Under the pieces are notes generated by a model. The model was given only the letters and a program-made list of their open reading frames with translations, did no database searches and had not been told where the DNA came from. This document shows positions 17,130 through 26,046 of a stretch of 64,000 nt of DNA, one piece after another (position 1 is the stretch's first letter; each line of letters opens with the position of its first letter). Both the position numbers and the translations under genes were made by a program. This stretch comes from Photobacterium aquae (GTDB lineage: Bacteria > Pseudomonadota > Gammaproteobacteria > Enterobacterales > Vibrionaceae): positions 151,682-215,681 of the forward strand of contig NZ_LDOT01000005.1 in assembly GCF_001029445.1 (NCBI RefSeq). The letters run 5' to 3'.

Positions 17130-18143
17130 ATGTTCAAGACCCTGATTATCGGTGCCAGCGGCTACACCGGTGCAGAGCTGGCAAAAATGGTTCACCAGCA
17201 TCCCCATCTCCAGCTTTCTGGGCTGTATGTCTCGGCAAGCAGTCATGATGCCAATAAGCCGATCAGTGCGTTGCATGGAACGCTGAAAGGGCTTGTTGAT
17301 ATGCCTTTGCAGCCCTTGGTTAACCCCGGCAAAGTCGCGGAGCAGGCCGATATCGTGCTGCTGGCAACTGCCCATGAGGTGAGCCATGAATTGGCCCCGG
17401 TTTTTTTGGCTCATGGTTGTCAGGTCTTTGATCTTTCTGGTGCGTTCAGAGTTCAAGGTGATGATTTTTATCCCCGTTATTATGGTTTCGAACATCAGGC
17501 GGCGGATTGGCTGGAGCAGGCGGTATACGGGTTGGCGGAGTGGAATAAAGATGCCATTGCCACTGCCCAACTGGTTGCGGTGCCGGGGTGTTACCCGACG
17601 GCGGCCCAGCTGGCGCTTAAGCCCCTGATCGAGGCCGGTTTGATTGATGACAGCCAGTGGCCGGTGATCAATGCGGTGAGCGGGGCGTCAGGGGCGGGCC
17701 GCAAAGCAACGATGGCCAATAGCTTTTGTGAGGTTAGCCTGCAGGCCTACGGGATCTTCAGCCACCGTCATCAGCCAGAAATTGCTACTCACCTTGGCCG
17801 GGAGGTGATTTTCACCCCTCACCTCGGCAGCTTCAAACGTGGGATTTTGGCAACAATCACGGCTAAATTGACCCCGGGGACGACCGAGGCGGCGATAGCC
17901 GAAGCGATGGTCAAGGCCTATTCGCAAGGCGGGGATCCTCATGCTGTTCGGCTGCTGGGCAACCAGCCTGCACGGCTACAGGATGTTGTCCATACCTGTT
18001 TTTGCGACATTGGCTGGAGCTTACATAACGGACACATTATTTTAACCTCTGCGATTGACAATCTTCTCAAAGGTGCGTCATCGCAAGCAATGCAATGCAT
18101 AAATATTCGAAATAAATTCCCTCAGATGACGGCGTTGGTTTAG
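17130..18143 (+). CDS. argC: N-acetyl-gamma-glutamyl-phosphate reductase
   Basis: NADPH-dependent third step of arginine synthesis. The 337-residue product begins [17 protein letters not shown] with the nucleotide-binding loop GASGYTG, and has the catalytic cysteine in VPGCYPTAA (C154). The ATG at 17130 is preceded by GGA at a 6-base distance. The frame is open upstream to 17064, but that extension runs through the leader structures and shows no homology. It is the first gene of argC-argB-argG-argH(A). Confidence 0.95.
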   Translation: MFKTLIIGASGYTGAELAKMVHQHPHLQLSGLYVSASSHDANKPISALHGTLKGLVDMPLQPLVNPGKVAEQADIVLLATAHEVSHELAPVFLAHGCQVFDLSGAFRVQGDDFYPRYYGFEHQAADWLEQAVYGLAEWNKDAIATAQLVAVPGCYPTAAQLALKPLIEAGLIDDSQWPVINAVSGASGAGRKATMANSFCEVSLQAYGIFSHRHQPEIATHLGREVIFTPHLGSFKRGILATITAKLTPGTTEAAIAEAMVKAYSQGGDPHAVRLLGNQPARLQDVVHTCFCDIGWSLHNGHIILTSAIDNLLKGASSQAMQCINIRNKFPQMTALV

Positions 18144-18170
18144 GCGGAAATAAGGCAGTAGGAGATAGGC

Positions 18171-18959
18171 ATGAGTCAGGTTCCTTTGGTGATCAAGTTG
18201 GGTGGTGCGGTGCTGTCTTGTTCCGACACGCTTGAGAAGTTATTCGGGGCAATTGGCCAATACCAGCAGCAGGCACAGCGCCCACTGATATTGGTTCATG
18301 GCGGCGGGTATTTGGTCGACGAGCTGATGGCCAAGCTGCAGTTCGAGACGGTGAAAAAGGATGGGTTGCGGGTGACGCCATCGGATCAGGTGCCCTATAT
18401 CGCAGGTGCGCTGGCCGGTACGGCCAACAAGCTACTGCAGGGACAAGCGCTGAAGGCCGGGGTGGCAGCGGTTGGCCTCAGCTTGGCTGATGGCGGTTTG
18501 TGTCAGGTTGAAGAGCTTGCCCCCGAGCTTGGTGCCGTCGGCAAGGCCAGCCCTGGCGACGGTACGTTGTTGAGCGCGGTCATGGCGGCCGGCTATGTGC
18601 CGATTATCAGCTCGATAGGACTGGACGGCAACGGCAAGCTGATGAATGTCAATGCCGATCAGGCGGCAGTTGCGGTTGCGGCGGCGATGAATGCCGAGCT
18701 GGTGCTGTTGTCCGACGTCAGCGGGGTACTGGATGGTAAAGGGCGTCTTATCCCGACTCTGACCGAGACGGAAGCTGAGTCGCTGATCAGCCATGCGGTG
18801 ATCACCGACGGGATGGTGGTCAAGGTACGGGCGGCGTTCGCTGCGGCCAGTGCCCTTGGCCAGCCGATAGAGGTTGCTAGCTGGCGTTACCCAGACAGGC
18901 TGGCGGCGCTGTTTAGCGGCCAGAGTATTGGTACTAAGTTTACGCCCGAGAATGGCTAG
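18171..18959 (+). CDS. argB: Acetylglutamate kinase
   Basis: Phosphorylates N-acetylglutamate in arginine synthesis. The 262-residue product belongs to the amino acid kinase family: VIKLGGAVL at the N-terminus, [10 protein letters not shown] near residue 42, and [11 protein letters not shown] near 180. GGAGA precedes the ATG by about six bases. It lies 27 bases after argC in the same operon. The short form without the arginine-inhibition N-terminal helix suggests feedback acts on the acetyltransferase domain of ArgH(A) instead; this is inference. Confidence 0.96.
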   Translation: MSQVPLVIKLGGAVLSCSDTLEKLFGAIGQYQQQAQRPLILVHGGGYLVDELMAKLQFETVKKDGLRVTPSDQVPYIAGALAGTANKLLQGQALKAGVAAVGLSLADGGLCQVEELAPELGAVGKASPGDGTLLSAVMAAGYVPIISSIGLDGNGKLMNVNADQAAVAVAAAMNAELVLLSDVSGVLDGKGRLIPTLTETEAESLISHAVITDGMVVKVRAAFAAASALGQPIEVASWRYPDRLAALFSGQSIGTKFTPENG

Positions 18960-19047
18960 GTTCTGGGCGGGATAATTTTCAGTTAACGGATTACACAGAG
19001 ACAAGCCTGAGCGGGACGACCGTCGAGCAGGTAATTAGGAGAGCATT

Positions 19048-20262
19048 ATGAGCAAGGTATCAAAAGTAGTATTGGCTTATTCCGGCGGTCTGGACACATC
19101 CGCTATTATTCCTTGGTTAAAGGAAAACTACGACTGTGAGGTAGTGGCGTTTGTCGCCGATGTCGGCCAGGGCGAGGAAGAGCTGGTCGGGATCGAGGAG
19201 AAGGCGTTGGCCTCGGGGGCATCGGCCTGCTATATCGCCGATCTGAAAGAGGAAATGGTTAAGGATTATATCTACCCGAGCCTCAAGACGGGGGCGGTGT
19301 ATGAGGGCAAGTACCTGCTGGGGACGTCGATGGCCCGTCCGATCATCGCCAAGGCTCAGGTTGAGTGTGCCTTGCAAGTCGGGGCGGACGCGCTCTGCCA
19401 CGGTTGTACCGGCAAAGGCAACGATCAGGTCCGTTTCGAGAGCACCTATGCGGCGCTGGCTCCGCAGCTGGCGGTGATTGCGCCTTGGCGAGAGTGGGAC
19501 TTGCGCAGCCGTGAGGCTCTGCTTGATTACCTTGCCGAGCGCAATGTGCCGACGACGGCCACGCTCGAGAAGATCTATTCGCGCGATGCCAATGCTTGGC
19601 ATATTTCGACCGAGGGCGGGGTGCTTGAAGATACCTGGAACCAGCCGAACGAACTGTGCTGGGTGTGGACCAAAGATCCCGAGCAGGCTCCGGATCAGCC
19701 GGAGTTGGTTTCGCTGCAGGTTGAAAAAGGCGAGGTGGTAGCCGTCGACGGTGAGGCAATGAGCCCCTACAACGCTTTGGCCTACCTCAATGCCAAGGGG
19801 GCGGAGCACGGTGTCGGCCGTATCGATATCGTCGAGAACCGTCTGGTGGGGATCAAGTCGCGTGGCTGCTACGAGACTCCGGGGGGCACCATCATGATGG
19901 AAGCTCTGCGTGCCGTTGAGCAACTGGTGCTTGATAAAGAGTCTTTCGAGTTCCGCCAGACTCTTGGCCTCAAGGCCTCGCACCTGATTTACGACGGGCG
20001 TTGGTTTACCCCGTTGTGCAAGTCGCTGTTGGCAGCTGCCGATGAGCTGGCTCAGGACGTCAGCGGCGAGGTGGTGGTTAAGCTCTACAAGGGGCAGGCC
20101 ACTGTTGTGCAGAAGCGTTCTTCCAACAGCTTGTACTCGGAGGAGTTCGCGACTTTCGGTGAGGACGAGGTTTATGATCACAGCCATGCAGGCGGCTTTA
20201 TCCGTCTTTACTCGCTGGCGAGCCGTATCCGTGCTTTGAACGAACAGAAGAAAAACCAGTAA
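19048..20262 (+). CDS. argG: Argininosuccinate synthase
   Basis: Condenses citrulline and aspartate with ATP. The 404-residue product starts [20 protein letters not shown], with the PP-loop SGGLDTS, and has the conserved [15 protein letters not shown] segment. An AGGAGA sequence lies upstream at proper spacing. The length is that of the short bacterial type rather than the 447-residue E. coli type. Third gene of the operon. Confidence 0.96.
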   Translation: MSKVSKVVLAYSGGLDTSAIIPWLKENYDCEVVAFVADVGQGEEELVGIEEKALASGASACYIADLKEEMVKDYIYPSLKTGAVYEGKYLLGTSMARPIIAKAQVECALQVGADALCHGCTGKGNDQVRFESTYAALAPQLAVIAPWREWDLRSREALLDYLAERNVPTTATLEKIYSRDANAWHISTEGGVLEDTWNQPNELCWVWTKDPEQAPDQPELVSLQVEKGEVVAVDGEAMSPYNALAYLNAKGAEHGVGRIDIVENRLVGIKSRGCYETPGGTIMMEALRAVEQLVLDKESFEFRQTLGLKASHLIYDGRWFTPLCKSLLAAADELAQDVSGEVVVKLYKGQATVVQKRSSNSLYSEEFATFGEDEVYDHSHAGGFIRLYSLASRIRALNEQKKNQ

Positions 20263-20312
20263 GACCCATAACGATAATGAGCAAGTCGGATAAGTAGGAT
20301 AGGAGAAGTACC

Positions 20313-22190
20313 ATGGCACTCTGGGGCGGACGGTTCAGCCAGGCAGCTGATACGAGGTTTAAGCAGTTCAACGACTCTTTGCGGTTTGACTATCGGCTGG
20401 CAGAGCAGGACATTGTCGGTTCGATTGCGTGGTCGAAGGCGCTGCGTCAGGTTAACGTGCTGAGCGAAGAGGAGCAGCAGAGGCTGGAGCTGGCGCTCAA
20501 CGAGCTTAAGCTGGCCGTGATGGAAGACCCGTCTCAGATCCTCCAGTCCGATGCGGAAGACATCCATAGCTGGGTTGAGCAGCAGCTCATCGGCAAGGTG
20601 GGCGATCTGGGCAAGAAGCTTCATACCGGGCGTTCGCGTAATGATCAGGTCGCGACCGATCTCAAGTTGTGGTGTCGCCAGCAGGGCCAGCAGCTGCTGC
20701 TGATGCTCGACCACCTCCAGAACCAACTGGTGACGGTGGCGAGGGTGCATCAGGCGACGGTCTTGCCGGGGTATACCCACCTCCAGCGTGCCCAGCCGGT
20801 CACGTTTGCCCACTGGTGCCTGGCCTATGTCGAGATGTTCGAGCGTGATTACTCGCGTTTGCAAGATGCCCTGAGCCGTTTGGATACTTGCCCGCTTGGC
20901 TCGGGGGCGCTGGCCGGTACGGCTTACCCGATAGACCGTGAGGTTCTTGCCCATAGTTTGGGTTTCCACCGGGCAACCCGCAACAGCCTTGATTCGGTTT
21001 CCGATCGCGACCATGTGATGGAGCTGCTGTCGACGGCCTCGATTTCAATGCTTCACTTGTCGAGGATGGCCGAGGACCTGATTTTCTACAATTCCGGGGA
21101 GTCGAACTTTATCGAGCTGGCCGATACCGTGACCTCGGGATCGTCATTGATGCCGCAGAAGAAAAATCCCGATGCCCTTGAGCTGATCCGTGGTAAGTGC
21201 GGGCGGGTATATGGCTCGTTGGCCGGGATGATGATGACGGTCAAGGCACTCCCGCTGGCCTACAACAAGGACATGCAGGAGGACAAGGAAGGGCTGTTCG
21301 ATGCGCTGGATACCTGGCATGAGTGTATGGAGATGGCGGCTCTGTGCTTCGACGGGATCAAAGTCAACAAGGACCGTACCCTCGAGGCGGCGATGCAGGG
21401 GTATTCCAATGCCACCGAGTTGGCGGACTATCTGGTTGCCAAGGGGATCCCGTTCCGTGAAGCCCACCATATCGTCGGGGTTGCCGTCGTGGCGGCGATC
21501 AAGAAGGGCTGCGCCCTCGAGGAGCTATCGCTCGAGGAGATGCGAGCCTTTTCGCCGGTGATTGATGTTGATGTCTATCCGATCCTGACCATTGAGTCAT
21601 GCCTTGAGAAGCGCTGCGCGCTGGGCGGCGTGGCGCCGAATCAGGTCGACCATGCAATTGGCCAGGCAGAAAAGCGGCTTGAGAAGCGTTATTCGCCGGG
21701 GGTGAAGGTACGCGGTGCGCGGCTGACCGATCTCGATGCCATCGAGGGGATGGTGGCCTATTGGGCCGGGCTCGGCGAGAACCTGCCGCGGATGCGCAAC
21801 GAGCTGGTGCGGGATATCGGGTCGTTTGCGGTTGCCGAGCATCATGGGACAGTGACCGGCTGTGCCTCGCTGTATGTCTATGACTCGGGACTGGCAGAAA
21901 TCCGCTCGCTCGGGATTGAGGCGGGCTGGCAGCAGCAAGGACAGGGGCGGGCGGTGGTCGACCATCTTGTCGAAAAGGCGGCGCAGATGGCGATCAAGAA
22001 GGTTTTCGTTTTGACCCGGGTGCCTGAATTCTTCATGAAGCAGGGCTTTGTCCCTACCTCGAAGAGCTTGTTGCCCGAAAAGGTGATGAAAGACTGCGAC
22101 CGTTGCCCGCGTCAGCATGCCTGTGACGAGGTGGCATTGGAAGTCAGGTTGGATCAGGAGCAGCAGATCCCGACGGTCAGTGTCGCCTAA
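20313..22190 (+). CDS. argH: Fusion protein ArgH(A): argininosuccinate lyase with C-terminal N-acetylglutamate synthase domain
   Basis: Residues 1 to about 457 are argininosuccinate lyase (last step of arginine synthesis), with the signature [10 protein letters not shown] at 277-286. From about residue 465 to 610 follows a GNAT acetyltransferase domain ([39 protein letters not shown]), which would make N-acetylglutamate, the first step. The C-terminus has a small cysteine cluster ([11 protein letters not shown]). Such ArgH(A) fusions are known from Moritella and vibrios, where they replace the separate argA. First and last enzymes of the pathway are thus one polypeptide. AGGAGA precedes the ATG. 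Confidence 0.95.
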   Translation: MALWGGRFSQAADTRFKQFNDSLRFDYRLAEQDIVGSIAWSKALRQVNVLSEEEQQRLELALNELKLAVMEDPSQILQSDAEDIHSWVEQQLIGKVGDLGKKLHTGRSRNDQVATDLKLWCRQQGQQLLLMLDHLQNQLVTVARVHQATVLPGYTHLQRAQPVTFAHWCLAYVEMFERDYSRLQDALSRLDTCPLGSGALAGTAYPIDREVLAHSLGFHRATRNSLDSVSDRDHVMELLSTASISMLHLSRMAEDLIFYNSGESNFIELADTVTSGSSLMPQKKNPDALELIRGKCGRVYGSLAGMMMTVKALPLAYNKDMQEDKEGLFDALDTWHECMEMAALCFDGIKVNKDRTLEAAMQGYSNATELADYLVAKGIPFREAHHIVGVAVVAAIKKGCALEELSLEEMRAFSPVIDVDVYPILTIESCLEKRCALGGVAPNQVDHAIGQAEKRLEKRYSPGVKVRGARLTDLDAIEGMVAYWAGLGENLPRMRNELVRDIGSFAVAEHHGTVTGCASLYVYDSGLAEIRSLGIEAGWQQQGQGRAVVDHLVEKAAQMAIKKVFVLTRVPEFFMKQGFVPTSKSLLPEKVMKDCDRCPRQHACDEVALEVRLDQEQQIPTVSVA

Positions 22191-22225
22191 GTGCCGCGGT
22201 GGAAACCGTTGAACCGTTTATTGCT

Positions 22226-22253
22226 CAGCCCGGCCATTGTGCCGGGCTGTTTT
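22226..22253. terminator. Terminator after argH(A), probably bidirectional
   Basis: Perfect 9-bp stem CAGCCCGGC/GCCGGGCTG with a six-base loop and four T on the plus strand, between two converging genes. Confidence 0.85.
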
Positions 22254-22255
22254 AG

Positions 22256-22504
22256 TTATGGCCTTTTGCTGCGTTGTTTGGCGGCGTTGAGCTGTCTTGC
22301 CCGGATCAGGTGGGCGGCGAGCAGCAACGAGGTGGCGATAGCGGCGACCAGTGTGGTGATGGCCCCGACGGTTGCCGGAGTGTCGCGGAAGCCTATTCCC
22401 CATAGCAACCATGCCAACGGTGCGGTGATTGCCAATTGCTTCATGCAGCGGCGGCAGCGGCCGAGTTTTGCGAGAAAGACAGATTGGCAGGAACGGCAAG
22501 ACAT
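22256..22504 (-). CDS. Small membrane protein with N-terminal zinc-ribbon-like cysteines (DUF3624-like)
   Basis: The 82-residue product has CRSC near the start and CRRC at about residues 17-20, which together could bind a metal ion. Two hydrophobic segments follow (about 25-40 and 45-65). The arrangement and the position next to argH resemble the DUF3624 proteins of vibrios. Function is unknown. The start is the ATG at 22504. It converges with argH(A) across a shared terminator. Confidence 0.65.
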   Translation of the reverse strand: MSCRSCQSVFLAKLGRCRRCMKQLAITAPLAWLLWGIGFRDTPATVGAITTLVAAIATSLLLAAHLIRARQLNAAKQRSKRP

Positions 22505-22575
22505 GGTGATTTCTCGGCAGTGGAGGGGGAAAAGGACGGTATTGTAGATCGCCTGTAGCTGGTGGAGGAAGGAAT

Positions 22576-22603
22576 AAAAAAGCCCCCGCCGGATGGCAGG
22601 GGC
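22576..22603 (-). terminator. Rho-independent terminator downstream of the flavoprotein disulfide reductase
   Basis: GCCCC-C-GCC pairs with GGC-A-GGGGC (one mismatch) around a GGAT loop. On the minus strand it is followed by six T. Confidence 0.8.
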
Positions 22604-22628
22604 AGATCGGTAGTGCTAGGAGAGCCGA

Positions 22629-24086
22629 TTAACAGCCTGGACCGCAATCCAAGCAGTGCTTGATCATTTCAGGCCCGAGCTGGAGCTTGGCATTGAGGTC
22701 GCGCAGTGCGGTGCGGACGCCTTCCTCGATAACCGGGTGGTAGAACGGCATGTCCAACATCTCAGAAACCGTCATCTTGTTTTGGTGTGCCCAAGCCAGT
22801 AGGTGGGCAAGGTGCTCGGCGTTAGGACCCATCATCTCGGCGCCTAGGAAGCGGCCAGTACCTTGTTCGCCGTAGACGTGCAGCATCCCTTTGTTGCGCA
22901 GCATCACCCGTGAGCGGCCCTGGTTCTCAAAGGAGACTTCACCCGTTGCGAAACAACCGCAAGTGCCTAGGCGAGTCTGAAGCTGTTTGTAGGTCTCGCC
23001 GACCATGGCAATCTGCGGGTCGGAGAACACAGCTGAGATCACAGAGCGGCGAAGACCGGCTCGGATATCAGGGAAGCGGCCAGCATTGTCACCGGCAATA
23101 CGTGCCTGATCGGCTGCTTCGTGCAGTAGCGGAATTTGGTTGCTGGCATCGCCGGCGATGAAAATCGTCTCGACCGATGTTTGCAGCGTGTAGTAATCCG
23201 CTGCAGGTACGCCGCGCTCATCCAGCTTGAGGCTGGTGTTTTCAAGGCCGAGCTTGTCAACGTTAGGGCGGCGGCCGGTTGCAGCCAGGACATAGTCGAC
23301 GATAAAGGTCTCTAGTTCGCCGTCGTGGTTGATGAATTGGATCTCAACCTTGTCCTCACCCTCGATACGCTTCATGCTTTCGATTTTTACATCGGCATCA
23401 AGGTAGAATTCTTCTTTGAACGCCTTGTCGGCATAACCCATGATCTCTGGATCTGTCAGCGGGCCGACTTGGCCGCCGATACCGAATAGTTTCACCTTCA
23501 CACCCAGACGGTGTAGGGCTTGGCCCAGTTCGAGGCCGATAACCCCCGGACCGAAAACGGCAACAGCTTCTGGCAGATCATCCCAGTTGAACACGTCGTC
23601 GTTGATCACGAGGCGGTCGCCCAGCTCGTTCCATACTGCCGGGTAGGCAGGGCGAGAGCCGGTGGCAATCACAATGCGCTTGGCGTTGATTTGGGTATGG
23701 TCGTCAACAAGCAGAGTGTTGTTGTCGATAAATTTGGCATAACCGGCAAGTTTGTCTTCGGCTGGGATCTCGTCTACCCCTTCTAGAACGAAGCCGACAA
23801 AGCGGTCACGCTCGCGCTTGACGCGATCCATCACCTCGCGGCCGTTGATGACGATTTCACCCTGCGGGTGGATACCGAAGCCTGGCGCCTTCTCGATTTG
23901 GTGAACGCTTTCAGCTGCGGCGATAAGAAGTTTTGATGGCATGCAGCCAACGCGGGCACAGGTAGTGCCGTAAGGGCCGCCTTCGATCATCACAACGCTG
24001 TCGGTGTAAGCCTTGGCTGCGCGGTAGGCACCCAGTCCGGCGGTACCACCACCAATCACTGCAACATCAACATTCAGGGTATTCAT
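22629..24086 (-). CDS. Dihydrolipoamide dehydrogenase-like pyridine nucleotide-disulfide oxidoreductase
   Basis: FAD/NAD(P) disulfide reductase of 485 residues. It has the FAD motif VIGGGTAG, the redox-active pair C43-ARVG-C48, a second Rossmann motif VFGPGVIGLELG, and the HPVIEE active-site base motif. The family is annotated as dihydrolipoyl dehydrogenase in vibrios, but it is not linked to 2-oxoacid dehydrogenase genes here. Its C-terminus CLDCGPGC carries three extra cysteines, as in mercuric or thioredoxin reductases that relay electrons. It lies behind a peroxiredoxin-glutaredoxin gene next to oxyR, so an antioxidant role is likely (inference). I chose ATG 24086 for its GGAGAG. Confidence 0.85.
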   Translation of the reverse strand: MNTLNVDVAVIGGGTAGLGAYRAAKAYTDSVVMIEGGPYGTTCARVGCMPSKLLIAAAESVHQIEKAPGFGIHPQGEIVINGREVMDRVKRERDRFVGFVLEGVDEIPAEDKLAGYAKFIDNNTLLVDDHTQINAKRIVIATGSRPAYPAVWNELGDRLVINDDVFNWDDLPEAVAVFGPGVIGLELGQALHRLGVKVKLFGIGGQVGPLTDPEIMGYADKAFKEEFYLDADVKIESMKRIEGEDKVEIQFINHDGELETFIVDYVLAATGRRPNVDKLGLENTSLKLDERGVPAADYYTLQTSVETIFIAGDASNQIPLLHEAADQARIAGDNAGRFPDIRAGLRRSVISAVFSDPQIAMVGETYKQLQTRLGTCGCFATGEVSFENQGRSRVMLRNKGMLHVYGEQGTGRFLGAEMMGPNAEHLAHLLAWAHQNKMTVSEMLDMPFYHPVIEEGVRTALRDLNAKLQLGPEMIKHCLDCGPGC

Positions 24087-24117
24087 AGGTTCTCTCCAAT
24101 CCAAATCTTGCCGGGTT

Positions 24118-24136
24118 GGGCCCGCAGTGCGGGCCC
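24118..24136. other. Intercistronic hairpin between peroxiredoxin and reductase genes
   Basis: Perfect 8-bp GC stem GGGCCCGC/GCGGGCCC with a three-base loop. In the direction of transcription (minus) no T tract follows, so it is more likely an mRNA-stabilising or partial-termination element than a terminator. Confidence 0.5.
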
Positions 24137-24156
24137 TTATTGTTATAGGTGCTGGG

Positions 24157-24885
24157 TTAGCCCAGGTAGGCTTCTAGCTCTTCGCTACCGCCGATGTGCT
24201 TACCGCCGATGAATACCTGAGGTACAGTGCTGCGGCCCGATACTGCGCGCAGGCTCACTGTTGTCGCGTCTTTGCCTAGTACGACTTCTTCGTACTGCAA
24301 GCCCTTGTCAATCAGGTTTTGCTTGGCTTTGGCACAGAATGGACAGCCTGGCTTGGTGAATACTGTGATTGACTCCTGCAGTTTGTGGTCAGGGGCAATG
24401 TAGTTCAGCATGGTGTCGGCATCTGATACTTTGAACGGGTCGCCTGGTTCTTCGTTTTCGATGAACATTTTTGTCACAACGCCGTTCTTAACCAGCATGC
24501 TGTAGCGCCATGAGCGAGGACCGAAGCCTAGGTCTTCTTTGTCTACCAGCATGTCCATCCCTTTGGTGAATTCACCGTTGCCGTCAGGGATGAAGGTGAT
24601 GTTTTCAGCTTCTTGGTCGGCTTTCCAAGCGTTCATTACGAAGGTATCGTTAACGGATACACATAGGATGTCGTCAACGCCATTCTCAGCAAATACCGAA
24701 GCCAACTCGTTGTAACGTGGTAGGTGGCTTGATGAACATGTTGGGGTGAATGCGCCAGGCAGGCTGAATACAATCACTGTTTTGTTGGCAAATAGTTGCT
24801 CGGTAGTCACGTCAACCCACTGGTCGCCTTTGCGAGTGTGGAAAGTAACTTGTGGTACTGCGTGGCCTTCTTTAGATACGAACAT
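24157..24885 (-). CDS. Hybrid peroxiredoxin-glutaredoxin (Prx5 type)
   Basis: Glutathione-dependent peroxidase that reduces hydrogen and organic peroxides. Residues 1 to about 160 form a Prx5 domain with the peroxidatic cysteine C50 in PGAFTPTC. Residues about 170-242 are a glutaredoxin with CPFC at 181-184 that regenerates it using glutathione. The same fusion is known from Haemophilus influenzae and vibrios. The gene is divergent from oxyR, and the shared gap contains a full OxyR site, so induction by peroxide is expected. Confidence 0.93.
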   Translation of the reverse strand: MFVSKEGHAVPQVTFHTRKGDQWVDVTTEQLFANKTVIVFSLPGAFTPTCSSSHLPRYNELASVFAENGVDDILCVSVNDTFVMNAWKADQEAENITFIPDGNGEFTKGMDMLVDKEDLGFGPRSWRYSMLVKNGVVTKMFIENEEPGDPFKVSDADTMLNYIAPDHKLQESITVFTKPGCPFCAKAKQNLIDKGLQYEEVVLGKDATTVSLRAVSGRSTVPQVFIGGKHIGGSEELEAYLG

Positions 24886-24999
24886 AATCGAATTCCTTAT
24901 TAAATTTGTGATGTTTGTTTGGTCATTTGCAACCGGAGCTTATCTTTTCTTGCTCCCTGTTGATGTGATGATTATGCGATTTCCAGCTTGATAGTTCTA

Positions 25000-25036
25000 A
25001 TTGTTTGCTGCTATGGTTTTGATAGTTAATTCCTAT
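25000..25036. promoter_or_regulatory. OxyR binding site between the peroxiredoxin gene and oxyR
   Basis: Four tetranucleotides stand at exact helical spacing: ATTG, 7 bases, CTAT, 7 bases, ATAG, 7 bases, CTAT. This matches the 37-bp OxyR consensus (ATAG-N7-CTAT twice) at 15 of 16 defined bases. It ends 13 bases before the oxyR ATG and should autoregulate oxyR and activate the divergent gene. Confidence 0.8.
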
Positions 25037-25049
25037 CAAAGTGGTAAGC

Positions 25050-25967
25050 ATGAATATCCGAGACTTGGAGTATTTGGTCGCGCTGTCGGAGCACAAGCAT
25101 TTCCGCAAGGCTGCCGAGGCCTGTTTTGTTAGCCAGCCGACCTTGAGCGGGCAAATCCGCAAACTGGAAGATGAGTTGGGTGTTGCCCTATTGGAGCGTA
25201 CGAGCCGCAAGGTCTTGTTCACCGATGCTGGCTTGGGGCTGGTGGCGCAGGCTCAGAAGGTACTGTTGGAGATCAAAGTTCTCACCGAGATGGCCAGCCA
25301 GCAAGGGGACAGCATGAGCGGGCCGCTTCATATTGGCTTTATCCCGACGGTCGGGCCTTATCTGCTGCCTTATATCATTCCGCAGATAAAAGCGCGCTTC
25401 CCCGAACTTGAGCTTTTCCTCCATGAGGCTCAGACCCACCAACTTGTCCATCAGCTCGAAGAGGGCAAGATCGACTGTATGATCCTCGCAGCGGTCAAAG
25501 AATCCGAACCGTTTATCGAGTTGCCGCTCTATCAAGAGCCGATGGTGGTTGCGGTGCCGGAAGACCATGCGTGGGCCGGGTTGGACAAATTGGCTATGAC
25601 CCAGCTTCATGGCGAAACCCTGCTGATGCTGGGTGATGGCCATTGCCTGCGCGATCAGGCGATGGGCTTTTGTTTCGCGGCCGGGGCGGTGGAAGATGGG
25701 AGCTTCCAGGCGACGAGTCTTGAGACACTGCGCAATATGGTGGCGGCTGGTAGTGGGATTACTTTATTGCCGCAGCTGGCGACGCCGAGCGAGCGCTGCC
25801 GCGATGGCGTTTGCTATATCAAGGCCTGTGAGCCCGTGCCGAGCAGATTGATCACCTTGGCTTATCGTCCAGGCTCCCCGCTCAAGGGGCGTTATGAGAT
25901 TTTGGCCGAGTTGGTTTCAGAGTTCATGACTGGTCATTTCGAGCCTGCCAGTAATAGTGCGGCGTGA
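25050..25967 (+). CDS. oxyR: Hydrogen peroxide-sensing LysR-family activator OxyR
   Basis: The 305-residue product begins MNIRDLEYLVALSEHKHFRK, with the LysR helix-turn-helix AAEACFVSQPTLSGQIRKLE. The redox cysteines fall at the E. coli positions: C199 and C208 in HCLRDQAMGFCF. I use the ATG at 25050; the GTG at 25041 would add three residues. The divergent peroxiredoxin gene and the disulfide reductase behind it form the apparent local regulon. Confidence 0.96.
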   Translation: MNIRDLEYLVALSEHKHFRKAAEACFVSQPTLSGQIRKLEDELGVALLERTSRKVLFTDAGLGLVAQAQKVLLEIKVLTEMASQQGDSMSGPLHIGFIPTVGPYLLPYIIPQIKARFPELELFLHEAQTHQLVHQLEEGKIDCMILAAVKESEPFIELPLYQEPMVVAVPEDHAWAGLDKLAMTQLHGETLLMLGDGHCLRDQAMGFCFAAGAVEDGSFQATSLETLRNMVAAGSGITLLPQLATPSERCRDGVCYIKACEPVPSRLITLAYRPGSPLKGRYEILAELVSEFMTGHFEPASNSAA

Positions 25968-25999
25968 TCGAACTAGGCAGCCTTGGTTGCGAGGAATAA

Positions 26000-26028
26000 A
26001 AAAAGAGCGCCATCACGGCGCTCTTTTT
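26000..26028. terminator. Bidirectional terminator between oxyR and mrcA
   Basis: GAGCGCC/GGCGCTC stem with a five-base loop, flanked by A and T tracts, between converging genes. Confidence 0.88.
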
Positions 26029-26046
26029 GTTTCGGGTGGGGGAGTA

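Noticed and set aside
19117..20319. 400-codon open frame antisense to argG
   Set aside because: It mirrors the real argG frame. GC-rich codon bias makes long antisense frames common here, and the product has no recognisable domain.
20208..21014. 268-codon frame on the minus strand across the argG-argH junction
   Set aside because: It covers the ends of two well-supported genes on the opposite strand and shows no protein-like features.
24118..24136. Terminator between the peroxiredoxin and reductase genes
   Set aside because: In the transcribed (minus) direction the stem is followed by AACCCGG, not a T tract.
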